From positions 1 through 33,190 of the forward strand of contig NZ_FNBE01000020.1 of the NCBI RefSeq assembly GCF_900102195.1: 33,190 nt of DNA. Direction: 5' to 3'. Shown piece by piece: positions 22,543-30,332 of this stretch; positions within the stretch are counted from its first letter, which is position 1, and each line of letters starts with the position of its first letter. The notes below the pieces were generated by a model. That model was not told where the DNA came from and did not search any database. It saw only the letters and a program-made list of their open reading frames with translations. The DNA is from Pseudonocardia oroxyli (GTDB taxonomy: Bacteria; Actinomycetota; Actinomycetes; Mycobacteriales; Pseudonocardiaceae). The translations under genes were made by a program, and so were the position numbers.

Positions 22543-25380
22543 GTGGGGGACGGAGCAGACCCATGGCTAGCGGTGTGGGCGAAGACGGCGAACCGTGACG
22601 ACTCCGATCCTCGGATCGTCACTCATTGGCTGCCGCTCCACGTTCATCTCGCGGACACGGCGGGCATCGCGGCACTTCTGGTCGACGAGTGGGTGTCTCC
22701 GCAGGTGATACGGCGCATCGCGACGGAGATCGGCGGCGACGCTGGCGCGGTACGGTCATTGACGACCTGGCTGGCTGCGGTTCATGACATCGGCAAAGCA
22801 AGCCCTGCTTTCGCGGTGCAGAACGCGACCCTGGCCGACGCGATGCGACGAAACGGGCTCGACGCGAACCCACGGCTCGCCGTGGATCCCGTTCGACCCA
22901 GGATTCGACACGAGGTCGTTGGACAGCGGGTCGTCCGATCCTTCCTGCGGGACGAGCTCGGCTTCGCCTGGCGCGCGGCTGCCGCACAGCTGGGGTGCGT
23001 CGTCGGCGGCCACCACGGGGTTCCTCCCGAGTCGAGTCTCCTGGCGGAGGTCGACAAGCATCCGGAGCTGGCCGGAACCGGCGCCTGGGCAGATGCGCGG
23101 CTCTCCGCACTGCGCTGGGCGACCGAGCTCGTCGGCGGCCCGGCGACGCTGAGCCCGTTTGCCGGCGTCACCGTCGGGCGGCCGGTGCAGGTCCTGCTGA
23201 CGGGCATCGTGATAGTCGCCGACTGGATCGCGTCCAGTGAGCTGTTTCCCCTCGAACCGCTCCACACCGCGGACGAGCCACCAGCGCTTCCCAGCCTTGT
23301 GGCGACTGCGCGCCGAGTCGAAGCAGCTTGGGCCGAGCTGGACATGCCGACACGGTGGGCACCTCCAGAGGTCACTGAGCCCGTGGCAGCGTTCACCGAA
23401 CGGTTCCAGCGGACACCGCGGCCAGTGCAAATCGCAGCCGTCGAGGCGGCTATGGAGCAGGAGCGGCCGGGGATGATCGTCGTCGAGGCACCGATGGGCG
23501 AGGGCAAGACCGAGGCGGCTCTCGCTGCAGTGGAGGTTCTCGCGTCGAGATCGGGGGCCGACGGTTGTTTCGTCGCACTCCCCACCCGGGCCACAACGGA
23601 CGCGATGTTCAGGCGAGTGCTGTCCTGGATGCGGACCTTGCCGGGGATCGCCCTCGACACCAGCGTGCTGCTCGCGCACGGCACGGCCAGCCTCAACGAC
23701 GAGTACCGGGGTCTCGTGCGCAGGGGGATCCAGGGAGTCGGCACGGACAGTGGCGAGGACGAGGCCGGGCTCGCACATCACTGGTTGCGAGGGCGCAAGA
23801 AGGGGCCGTTGGCGCAGTTCGTGATCGGAACCGTCGACCAGGTCCTGGTCGCAGGCCTGAAGAGCCGGCATCTGGCGCTGCGTCACCTCGCGTTGGCGGG
23901 CAAAGTCGTCGTGATCGACGAGGTGCACGCCTACGACGTCTACATGTCGACCTATCTCGACCGCGTGCTGAGCTGGCTCGGCGCGTACGGGGTGCCGGTG
24001 GTGCTGCTCTCGGCGACGCTGCCCACCGCGCGCCGAGCCGAGCTGCTCGCGGCTTACTCCGGCACTGAGCCTGAACCGGTGACGGGATATCCGCTCGTGT
24101 CGGCTACGGCGGCCGCACCTCGGGTAGTGCCCGCGAGCATGGCGCCAAGACCCGTCGTCGTCGAGCGGCTGACCGAGGATCCCGACCTCGCGGACCTCGA
24201 CGCGCTCGTCGAGACTCTGCGTGCGCGGATGGTCGACGGTGGCTGCGCGGTCGTCATCCGTAACACGGTCGCGCGGGTACAGACGACGGCCGATGCACTC
24301 GTGGCCGCTTTCGGCGAAGACAGCATCACCGTCAGCCACTCGCGCTTCCTGGCCTGCGACCGTGCTGAGCTCGACGCGGACCTCGTGCGGCGATTCGGCC
24401 CGGACCCCGCCGGCGCGAGGCCGGCGTTCCACGTCGTCGTGGCCTCGCAAACCGTCGAGCAGAGCTTGGACGTCGACTTCGACCTCATGGTCACCGACCT
24501 CGCTCCAATCGACCTGCTGCTGCAGCGAATGGGCCGGCTCCACCGACACACACGAACGCGACCCGCCGCGGTGTCTCAGCCGCGCTGCATCGTGACCGGG
24601 GTGGAGGACTGGAGGACCGAGCCCGTGCGCGCGGTCGCCGGAAGCCGCCGCGTCTACGGCGAGCATGCCTTGTTGCGCACCGCTGCCCTGCTCGACGGCC
24701 GCGACCTGATCACCGTCCCGACCGACATCGCGCCGCTGGTCCAGGCCGGGTACGGGGCCGCCGAGCCCGGGCCCGAGTCCTGGCAATCGGCGCTGGCCGA
24801 AGCGGCCGAGGTCGACAGGCGGCGCAGCGACGAGCGGCGGGCGCGGGCAGCTGAGTTCCTGCTTGGTGACGCCGGCGGGCCTCGCGCGACCCTGGACGGC
24901 TGGATTCGGGCCGGGGTCGGGGACGCCGACGGCGACCGGGAGGACCCGCGGCGGCAGGGGCAGGTGCGGGACGGCGCCGAGTCGGTGGAGGTGCTCGTCG
25001 TGCAGCGTGACGGGGACGGTGGGCTGCTCACCCCGGACTGGATCTCCAAGGACGCTGGTCTACAGATCCCGCTGCACGGGACGCTGTCCGGTCGCCTGTC
25101 CCGGGCGATCGCGGCCTGCGCACTGCGCCTGCCCATCGGGATGAGTCAGCTCAACCCAGTCGGCGACGGGGTAATCGCCGCACTGGAGCGCCACTACGTC
25201 GAGAGCTTCCACAAGGACCCACTGCTCGATGGCCAGCTGATCCTGCCCCTCGGTGCCGACCGCACCGCGGAGATCGTCCATGGCGCAGCAGACTTCCGCG
25301 TCACCTACGACCCCCGCCGAGGGCTGACGCACGAGTCGCGAAGCAACAAGCCTCCCCGCGACAGCGGGGACCACCATTAG
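22543..25380 (+). CDS. cas3: Cas3 helicase-nuclease, type I-E
   Basis: A 945-aa Cas3 that is recruited by target-bound Cascade and degrades the DNA. The N-terminal HD nuclease has His residues at 33/35, the H81-D82 pair (AAVHDIGK) and H157/H158 (GGHHG). The helicase follows: Walker A APMGEGKTE (about 316-324), DEVH (459-462), LLSATLP (about 490), SQTVEQSLDVDFD and LLQRMGRLHRH (about 655-667). A C-terminal domain is present. All key motifs are intact. The start is GTG at 22543 after AGAAAGGG. It has its own 114-base upstream gap after the big hairpin and is separate from the casA operon, so it can be controlled apart. The last nine or ten codons overlap a degenerate CRISPR repeat on the other strand. 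Confidence 0.97.
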   Translation: MGDGADPWLAVWAKTANRDDSDPRIVTHWLPLHVHLADTAGIAALLVDEWVSPQVIRRIATEIGGDAGAVRSLTTWLAAVHDIGKASPAFAVQNATLADAMRRNGLDANPRLAVDPVRPRIRHEVVGQRVVRSFLRDELGFAWRAAAAQLGCVVGGHHGVPPESSLLAEVDKHPELAGTGAWADARLSALRWATELVGGPATLSPFAGVTVGRPVQVLLTGIVIVADWIASSELFPLEPLHTADEPPALPSLVATARRVEAAWAELDMPTRWAPPEVTEPVAAFTERFQRTPRPVQIAAVEAAMEQERPGMIVVEAPMGEGKTEAALAAVEVLASRSGADGCFVALPTRATTDAMFRRVLSWMRTLPGIALDTSVLLAHGTASLNDEYRGLVRRGIQGVGTDSGEDEAGLAHHWLRGRKKGPLAQFVIGTVDQVLVAGLKSRHLALRHLALAGKVVVIDEVHAYDVYMSTYLDRVLSWLGAYGVPVVLLSATLPTARRAELLAAYSGTEPEPVTGYPLVSATAAAPRVVPASMAPRPVVVERLTEDPDLADLDALVETLRARMVDGGCAVVIRNTVARVQTTADALVAAFGEDSITVSHSRFLACDRAELDADLVRRFGPDPAGARPAFHVVVASQTVEQSLDVDFDLMVTDLAPIDLLLQRMGRLHRHTRTRPAAVSQPRCIVTGVEDWRTEPVRAVAGSRRVYGEHALLRTAALLDGRDLITVPTDIAPLVQAGYGAAEPGPESWQSALAEAAEVDRRRSDERRARAAEFLLGDAGGPRATLDGWIRAGVGDADGDREDPRRQGQVRDGAESVEVLVVQRDGDGGLLTPDWISKDAGLQIPLHGTLSGRLSRAIAACALRLPIGMSQLNPVGDGVIAALERHYVESFHKDPLLDGQLILPLGADRTAEIVHGAADFRVTYDPRRGLTHESRSNKPPRDSGDHH

Positions 25381-25435
25381 TGCTCAAGTGCCTAACCGAC
25401 CTTGAGTCGGACCACCCCCGCAGCGCGGGGACGGC
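25347..25435 (-). CRISPR. Reverse-oriented mini-CRISPR: candidate Cas-regulating guide RNA (CreR-like)
   Basis: Read on the minus strand, 25435-25409 is the main-array repeat with one change (second base T to C) and one base missing from the loop; stem CCCCGC/GCGGGG and handle GTGGTCC are intact, and the last base is G. A 33-base spacer follows (25407-25375). Then comes a degenerate repeat (25374-25347): GTGGTCCCCGC and GCGGGG are kept, while loop (TGTC) and handle (AGGCTTGT) have drifted. Start-to-start distance is 61, the same as the main array. Cas6e could cut the first hairpin and free a guide with a normal 5' handle. The spacer matches the region before casA. No clear minus-strand promoter was identified. 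The sequence shows the unit directly; its function is inferred. Confidence 0.75.
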
Positions 25436-25477
25436 CACAGTGTCGACGATCGGTCTACTCGCCGCCACTCATCTGTT

Positions 25478-25513
25478 TGAGGTATAGCAATTACCAAACC
25501 GACCGTGAGTGTT
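25478..25513 (-). promoter_or_regulatory. Predicted Cascade target site upstream of casA
   Basis: On the minus strand from 25510 downward the DNA matches the mini-CRISPR spacer as ACTCA-x-GGTCGGTT-x-GG-x-A, then TTG at 21-23: 19 of the first 23 positions, none of the last ten. The mismatches are at 6, 15, 18 and 20; 6 and 18 are positions that type I-E crRNAs flip out. The three bases before it are AAC (25513-25511). It lies 72 bases before the casA ATG, over the most AT-rich part of the gap, where the promoter should be. A clear -35/-10 pair was not found. Confidence 0.55.
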
Positions 25514-25581
25514 GCCTTATCCGGAGCTCGCTGTCAGGTTCGCCCTGGCGATTTCGTACATGTCAGACGTGAGGAACAGCG

Positions 25582-27222
25582 ATGAGCCTCGAGGGCCCTC
25601 TCAGCTTCGACCTCATTTATGAGCCCTGGATTCCGTGTCGGGAGCGCGACGGGGCGATCGTGGAGTACGGGCTGCTGCGCACGTTGGGGCATGCGCACGA
25701 GTTGGTCGGGATCACAGGGGACCTTCCGACGCAGGCCTTCGCGCTGACCCGCCTGCTCCTGGCCGTTCTGCACGCCGCGATCGACGGGCCGCGAGACTTG
25801 GACGAGTGGGAGCAGCTGTGGGAGGAAGACAAGCTGCCGGTGGCTCAGATCGAGCAACATCTCGCACTGCATCGCAACCGGCTTGACCTTTTCCACCCCG
25901 AGGCGCCGTTCATGCAGGTCGCTGATCTGCGCACGGCCAAGGGCGACATGTCAGACCTGAGCAAGCTCGTTGCCGACGTCCCCAACGGTGAGCCGTTCTT
26001 CACCACCCGGCTCGGCGGCGACCTGACTCTCACGTTCGCCGAGGCGGCGCGGTGGGTCGTGCATTGTCAGGCCTTCGACATCTCCGGGATCAAGTCCGGG
26101 GCCGTCGGCGATGAGCGCGTCAAGGGCGGCAAGGGATATCCGATCGGCGTCGGCTGGTCCGGCAACCTGGGCGGTGTCCTCGTGGAGGGCAGAACGCTGA
26201 GGGAGACGTTGCTACTCAACCTGATCGCGGCCGACTTCGGCCCCGGGCGCGCTGTCTCGACGGACCGGCCGGTCTGGGAGCGCCCGCCGGTCGGAGCGGC
26301 GGAGGAGATGCCGGGCGGGCGCGTCGCCGACGGTCCGGTCGACCTCTTCACCTGGCAGACCCGGCGGATTCGGCTGGCGGCTGAGGGCGACAGGGTCACC
26401 CGAGTGCTCCTGGCCAACGGAGAGAAGATCACGCCGCAGAACAAGAACCGGTTCGAACCGCACACCGCGTGGCGGCGCAGTGAGGCCCAGGAGAAGAAGC
26501 CGGGCGCTACCGCGGTCGTCTACATGCCGCGCGAGCACGATCCGGATCGGTCGATCTGGCGCGGTGTGTCGTCACTTCTCCCGGCCCTGGCAGCCATGTC
26601 CGCGCCGCAGAAGGGGCAGCCGGCGAGCGCGCTGTCGCCGACCGTCGTCGAGTGGCTCGGGTTCCTGAGTACGGAAGAGGTCCTAGCCAAGGACTTTCCG
26701 GTGCGGCTGCGAGCGATCGGGATGGTCTACGGCTCGCAGAACTCCGTCGTCGAGGACGTCGTGCACGACTCGATCGCGCTGCGTGCTTTGCTCGCCGAGC
26801 GTGGTGCGGGCGACCTTGCCGGGACTGTCGAGTCGTGCGTCCGCAGCGCGGAGCGGGCTGCTCTGGCGGTCGGCGGATTGGCCGCCGATCTGATCGCGGC
26901 AGCGGGCGGCGAGGGCGGCGGCCATCGCAGCCGCACGCTCGAGTCGGTGCACGCCTGGCTGGACCCGCTGTTCCGGGACTGGTTGTTCTCGCTCCGGCCG
27001 GACGTCGAGGTCCTCGAGGCTCAGGAGACCTGGCATCGCGAGGTCCGTGACGTGGTCGTGGGCGTCGCCCGGGAGCTCCTCGCCGACATCTCGCCTGCGG
27101 CCTGGGAGGGCCGGATGGTTCGCAACCAGCTGCTCACCGCCGCACATGCCGAGTCCCGGTTCTGGACCTCCCTGCGCGACGCGCTGCCCTACGCCTTCAC
27201 GACCGAGCCCGTCGGCTCATGA
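25582..27222 (+). CDS. casA: Cas8e (Cse1/CasA), Cascade large subunit
   Basis: The 546-aa large subunit of type I-E Cascade, which reads the PAM and recruits Cas3. It begins with the family's N-terminal pattern (LSFDLIYEPWIPCRERDG, then LRTLGHAHELVGITGDLPTQ, then ALTRLLLAVLHAA). The mid region KGGKGYPIGVGWSGNLGG and RTLRETLLLNL is also typical. A C-terminal helical bundle follows. Length is normal. The ATG follows GAGGAA at 25571-25576. It is the first gene of the operon that runs to cas2, after a 201-base gap holding the mini-CRISPR and its predicted target. The stop overlaps casB by ATGA. Confidence 0.96.
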   Translation: MSLEGPLSFDLIYEPWIPCRERDGAIVEYGLLRTLGHAHELVGITGDLPTQAFALTRLLLAVLHAAIDGPRDLDEWEQLWEEDKLPVAQIEQHLALHRNRLDLFHPEAPFMQVADLRTAKGDMSDLSKLVADVPNGEPFFTTRLGGDLTLTFAEAARWVVHCQAFDISGIKSGAVGDERVKGGKGYPIGVGWSGNLGGVLVEGRTLRETLLLNLIAADFGPGRAVSTDRPVWERPPVGAAEEMPGGRVADGPVDLFTWQTRRIRLAAEGDRVTRVLLANGEKITPQNKNRFEPHTAWRRSEAQEKKPGATAVVYMPREHDPDRSIWRGVSSLLPALAAMSAPQKGQPASALSPTVVEWLGFLSTEEVLAKDFPVRLRAIGMVYGSQNSVVEDVVHDSIALRALLAERGAGDLAGTVESCVRSAERAALAVGGLAADLIAAAGGEGGGHRSRTLESVHAWLDPLFRDWLFSLRPDVEVLEAQETWHREVRDVVVGVARELLADISPAAWEGRMVRNQLLTAAHAESRFWTSLRDALPYAFTTEPVGS

Positions 27223-27845
27223 TCGACAGGAGTGATCCTCTGAGCACCACCGAGACCGGCTTGGGCAGGGCGGGAGTGTTCGTCGACGAGCGCGTCTCGG
27301 CCCTCCAGAGCAGCTACCTCAACATCTCCTACCGCGATCCTGCGGCGGTCGCGGCGTTGGCCCGACTCCGCCGCGGCGTCGGTAAGAGGCCGGGTGAGCT
27401 TCTCGACCTGCTTGAGTTCACCACCGTCCCGTGGTTCGTCGACGGTGACGCGGCGGGAGACGAGGAATGGGCCGTCCACGTCGCGCTGACCCTGTTCTCG
27501 GTGCATCAGCAGTCCCGCGGTGAACGCATGCACCAGCGGGGGCGCGGGCTCGGCCAGGCGTTGCGTTCGCTCCACTCGGGCGACCAGAAGTCGCTACCGG
27601 ACCCGTTGATGCGACGGTTCCGGATGCTGGGCACCGCGGACGACTTCACCGAGTTCACCCACCACTTGCGCGGCGTGGTCCAACTGCTGCGCACCGGTGG
27701 CGCGCCCCTGGACTACGGCGTTCTCACCGACCAACTCGTGGACTGGCAACGCGGTCACCGCAGCCGGGTCCAGCTCACCTGGGGCCGGCAATTCCACCGC
27801 ACTCGACGCACCGCCGAGCCCGTCGACGCTTCCCGGAAGGACTGA
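27219..27845 (+). CDS. casB: Cse2/CasB, Cascade small subunit
   Basis: The 208-aa small subunit, present as a dimer along the belly of Cascade, where it holds the non-target strand. Sequence pattern fits: SSYLNISYRDPAAVAALARL, RRGVGKRPGEL, then a helical C-terminus with GQALRSLHSGDQKSLPDPLM and RRFRMLG. The ATG at 27219 overlaps the casA stop. An alternative is a CTG at 27240 in the same frame, seven bases after AGGAG (27228-27232); it would shorten the protein by seven residues. The next gene starts two bases after its stop. Confidence 0.95.
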   Translation: MIDRSDPLSTTETGLGRAGVFVDERVSALQSSYLNISYRDPAAVAALARLRRGVGKRPGELLDLLEFTTVPWFVDGDAAGDEEWAVHVALTLFSVHQQSRGERMHQRGRGLGQALRSLHSGDQKSLPDPLMRRFRMLGTADDFTEFTHHLRGVVQLLRTGGAPLDYGVLTDQLVDWQRGHRSRVQLTWGRQFHRTRRTAEPVDASRKD

Positions 27846-27847
27846 TC

Positions 27848-28957
27848 ATGTCCCGCACCGTCCTGGACCTGCACGTGCTCCAGACCGTCCCGCCGAGCAA
27901 CCTCAACCGCGACGACACCGGCAGCCCCAAGACCGCCCGCTTCGGCGGCGTGGTGCGCGCCCGCGTGTCCAGCCAGGCATGGAAGCGCGCCACCCGCACC
28001 GCGTTCGAGCGCCTGCTCGACGCGTCCGAGCTCGGTGTGCGGACCAAGCGCCTTGCCGAGCTGGTGGGGGAGGAGATCACTCGCCAGGATCCGGCCCTCG
28101 TCGAGCAGGCGCCCGTGCTGGCCAAGCAGGTGCTCGAGGCCGTCGGGATCAAGATCTCCCCGCCGAACTCCAAGAAGGACGCCCCCGAGGAGTCGGGCTA
28201 CCTGGTCTTCCTGAGCAACCGGCAGGTCACCGGTCTCGCCGAGCTCGCTGTTGAGGCAACCCGGGCCGGGGAGAAGCCCACCCGGGCCGAAGCGAAGAAG
28301 CGAGCGGACACCGAGCACTCGGTGGACGTCGCGCTGTTCGGACGGATGGTTGCCGAGGCGACCGACCTCAACGTCGACGCCGCGGCCCAGGTCGCCCACG
28401 CGATCTCGGTGCACGGCGTGCAGAACGAGTTCGACTATTTCACCGCCGTCGACGACCACAAGAACGCCGACGACGAAGAGGACGCCGGCGCCGGGATGAT
28501 CGGCACCGTCGAGTTCAACTCCTCGACCCTCTACCGGTACGCCACCGTCGACGTCGACCGGCTCGCCGACAACCTGGGCGACGCCAAGGCGACCCAGCGC
28601 GCAGTTGAAGCATTCGTCCGGGCATTCGTGATGTCGATGCCCACCGGCAAGCAGAACACCTTCGCCCACGGCACCCTGCCCGACGCCGTCCTGGTCATGC
28701 TGCGGGACTCCCGCGCGGTCAACCTGGTCGGCGCGTTCGAGGAGACCGTCGAGGGCTCGGCCCGGATCGCGACCGCGATCGCGCGTCTGGCCACGCACGC
28801 ACGGGAGATCGAAGAGGCCTACGCGGACGCGCCAGTCGCAGCCTGGACCTTCGGCCCGGGTGAGCGGATCGCGCCGCTGGCGGAGATCGCGACCCGCGGG
28901 GACATCGCGTCGACCGTCACGGCCGTTGGTGACGCGGTAGCGGCGCGGCTCGCATGA
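27848..28957 (+). CDS. cas7e: Cas7e (Cse4/CasC), Cascade backbone
   Basis: The 369-aa backbone subunit, six copies of which bind the crRNA and make the thumb that flips out every sixth guide base. It starts with DLHVLQTVPPSNLNRDDTGS and VRARVSSQAWKRATRTAFE, hallmark sequences of the family. NEFDYFTAVDDH and FNSSTLYRYATVDV follow, as does MPTGKQNTFAHGTLPDAVLV. Length is normal. The ATG follows GGAAGGA. The stop overlaps cas5e by ATGA. The flipping role is known for the family and matters for the predicted self-regulating guide. Confidence 0.97.
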   Translation: MSRTVLDLHVLQTVPPSNLNRDDTGSPKTARFGGVVRARVSSQAWKRATRTAFERLLDASELGVRTKRLAELVGEEITRQDPALVEQAPVLAKQVLEAVGIKISPPNSKKDAPEESGYLVFLSNRQVTGLAELAVEATRAGEKPTRAEAKKRADTEHSVDVALFGRMVAEATDLNVDAAAQVAHAISVHGVQNEFDYFTAVDDHKNADDEEDAGAGMIGTVEFNSSTLYRYATVDVDRLADNLGDAKATQRAVEAFVRAFVMSMPTGKQNTFAHGTLPDAVLVMLRDSRAVNLVGAFEETVEGSARIATAIARLATHAREIEEAYADAPVAAWTFGPGERIAPLAEIATRGDIASTVTAVGDAVAARLA

Positions 28958-29685
28958 CGACCCTCCTGCTCCGGCTCGGCGGGCCGCTGCAGTCCTGGGG
29001 CACCAGCAGCCGCTTCTCCCGTCGTGGCACCGACCGTGTGCCGAGCAAGAGCGGCATCGTCGGGCTCCTCGCCGCCGCGCAGGGAAGGCGACGCACTGAT
29101 CCGCTAGAGGAGCTTCTCGCGCTGCGGCTTGCCGTGCGGACGGAGCAGGCCGGGCGTCTGGAACGGGACTTCCAGACTGCAGCGCGAGCGGGGGAACGGA
29201 CCCCGATCTCGATCTCGACGCGCCACTACCTCGCGGACGCGGTGTTCCTCGCCGCTGTCGAGGGGGACCCCGCGCTACTCGAGGGGTTACAGGAATCCCT
29301 GCGAGTCCCGCACTTCCCGCTCTATCTGGGCCGACGGTCCTGCCCGCCCGTCGGGCAGCTGGACCAGGGCCTCCGAGAACTGTCCTGTGTGGAGGCACTG
29401 CAGCAGGAGCCGTGGCGCGCCTCGCTGTGGTTCCAGAAGGCGACCCGAAGGCCGCAGGTCGCCCTCGAGCTCGTCGCCGACTGCGAGGCCGGCGAACCGG
29501 GCGCGGAGCTGGTCCGGGACGAGCCGCTGAGCTTCGACCCGCGACACCGCCAATGGGCGTGGCGGTCGGTCAAGCGCCACGAGCCCGTGACCAGGGACAA
29601 CCCGGAGTTCATCGAGAACACCGCAACCGTGCCGGTGACCGGCCAGGGGGTCGTCGACCTTCACGATCCGTTGGGGGTCCTTTGA
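28954..29685 (+). CDS. cas5e: Cas5e (CasD)
   Basis: The 243-aa subunit that caps the 5' handle of the crRNA. The N-terminal RAMP pattern is clear: LLLRLGGPLQSWGTSSRFSR, RGTDRVPSKSGIVGLLAAAQ. Later come STRHYLADAVFLAAVEG, PHFPLYLGRRSCPP and a C-terminal VTGQGVVDLHDPLGVL. Length is normal. It overlaps cas7e (ATGA) and cas6e (TGATG), so the Cascade subunits are translated together. Confidence 0.96.
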   Translation: MTTLLLRLGGPLQSWGTSSRFSRRGTDRVPSKSGIVGLLAAAQGRRRTDPLEELLALRLAVRTEQAGRLERDFQTAARAGERTPISISTRHYLADAVFLAAVEGDPALLEGLQESLRVPHFPLYLGRRSCPPVGQLDQGLRELSCVEALQQEPWRASLWFQKATRRPQVALELVADCEAGEPGAELVRDEPLSFDPRHRQWAWRSVKRHEPVTRDNPEFIENTATVPVTGQGVVDLHDPLGVL

Positions 29686-30332
29686 TGTACATGACCCGGT
29701 TCGAGATCAACCCGCAGCGTCGCGCGGCAAGGGACATGCTCGCCTCCCCGCAGCGTCTTCATGCCGCCGTGCTCGCCGCCTTCCCCGAGTCCAGCTCCGA
29801 CGGGGGTCGGGTCCTGTGGCGACTGGACCCGGGCGCACACGACGCTGTGCTCTACATCGTCAGCCCGGACAAGCCGGACCTGAGCCACCTCGTCGAGAGC
29901 ATTGGGCGTCCGACCTACGGCTGGCAGACCCGCGACTACGGGCCCTTCCTCGACCGATTGGCGGCGGGGGAGCGGTGGGCGTTCCGTTTGTGCGCCAACC
30001 CCGTGCACAACGTGCCCGCCCCGGGCGGGGGGCGCGGCAAGCGCGTAGGGCACGTCACCGCGGCCCAACAGACAGACTGGTTCCTGCGGCGTGTGGAACG
30101 CAGCGGCTTCGCGATAGTGGACGGGACGGCAGGCGCACCTGACCTGGTGTTGCGGTCGCGGAGGACGCTGCGGTTCGCCCGTCGCAACCGAACGGTCACC
30201 CTGTCGACGGCCGTCTTCGAAGGCACCCTGAACGTCGTCGATCCCATCTTGCTGCGGGCGGCATTGACGCAGGGGATCGGGCCGGGGAAGGGTTATGGCT
30301 GTGGCCTGTTGACCTTGGCCGCCGCGAGATGA
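29685..30332 (+). CDS. cas6e: Cas6e (Cse3/CasE), crRNA-processing endoribonuclease
   Basis: A 215-aa double-RAMP endoribonuclease that cuts each repeat at the base of its hairpin and stays bound to the 3' end of the crRNA. The start MYMTRFEINPQRRAARDMLA is typical; the family's catalytic His is most likely in SPQRLHAAVLAAFP (His 26). The glycine-rich loop near the C-terminus (QGIGPGKGYGCGLLTLA) is present. The ATG at 29685 overlaps the cas5e stop; a second ATG two codons later is possible. This enzyme would process both the main array and the near-consensus repeat of the mini-CRISPR. Confidence 0.96.
   Translation: MYMTRFEINPQRRAARDMLASPQRLHAAVLAAFPESSSDGGRVLWRLDPGAHDAVLYIVSPDKPDLSHLVESIGRPTYGWQTRDYGPFLDRLAAGERWAFRLCANPVHNVPAPGGGRGKRVGHVTAAQQTDWFLRRVERSGFAIVDGTAGAPDLVLRSRRTLRFARRNRTVTLSTAVFEGTLNVVDPILLRAALTQGIGPGKGYGCGLLTLAAAR

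Noticed and set aside
22756..24786. 676-codon minus-strand frame opposite cas3
   Set aside because: Shadow of cas3; no domain pattern and compositional bias typical of antisense frames.
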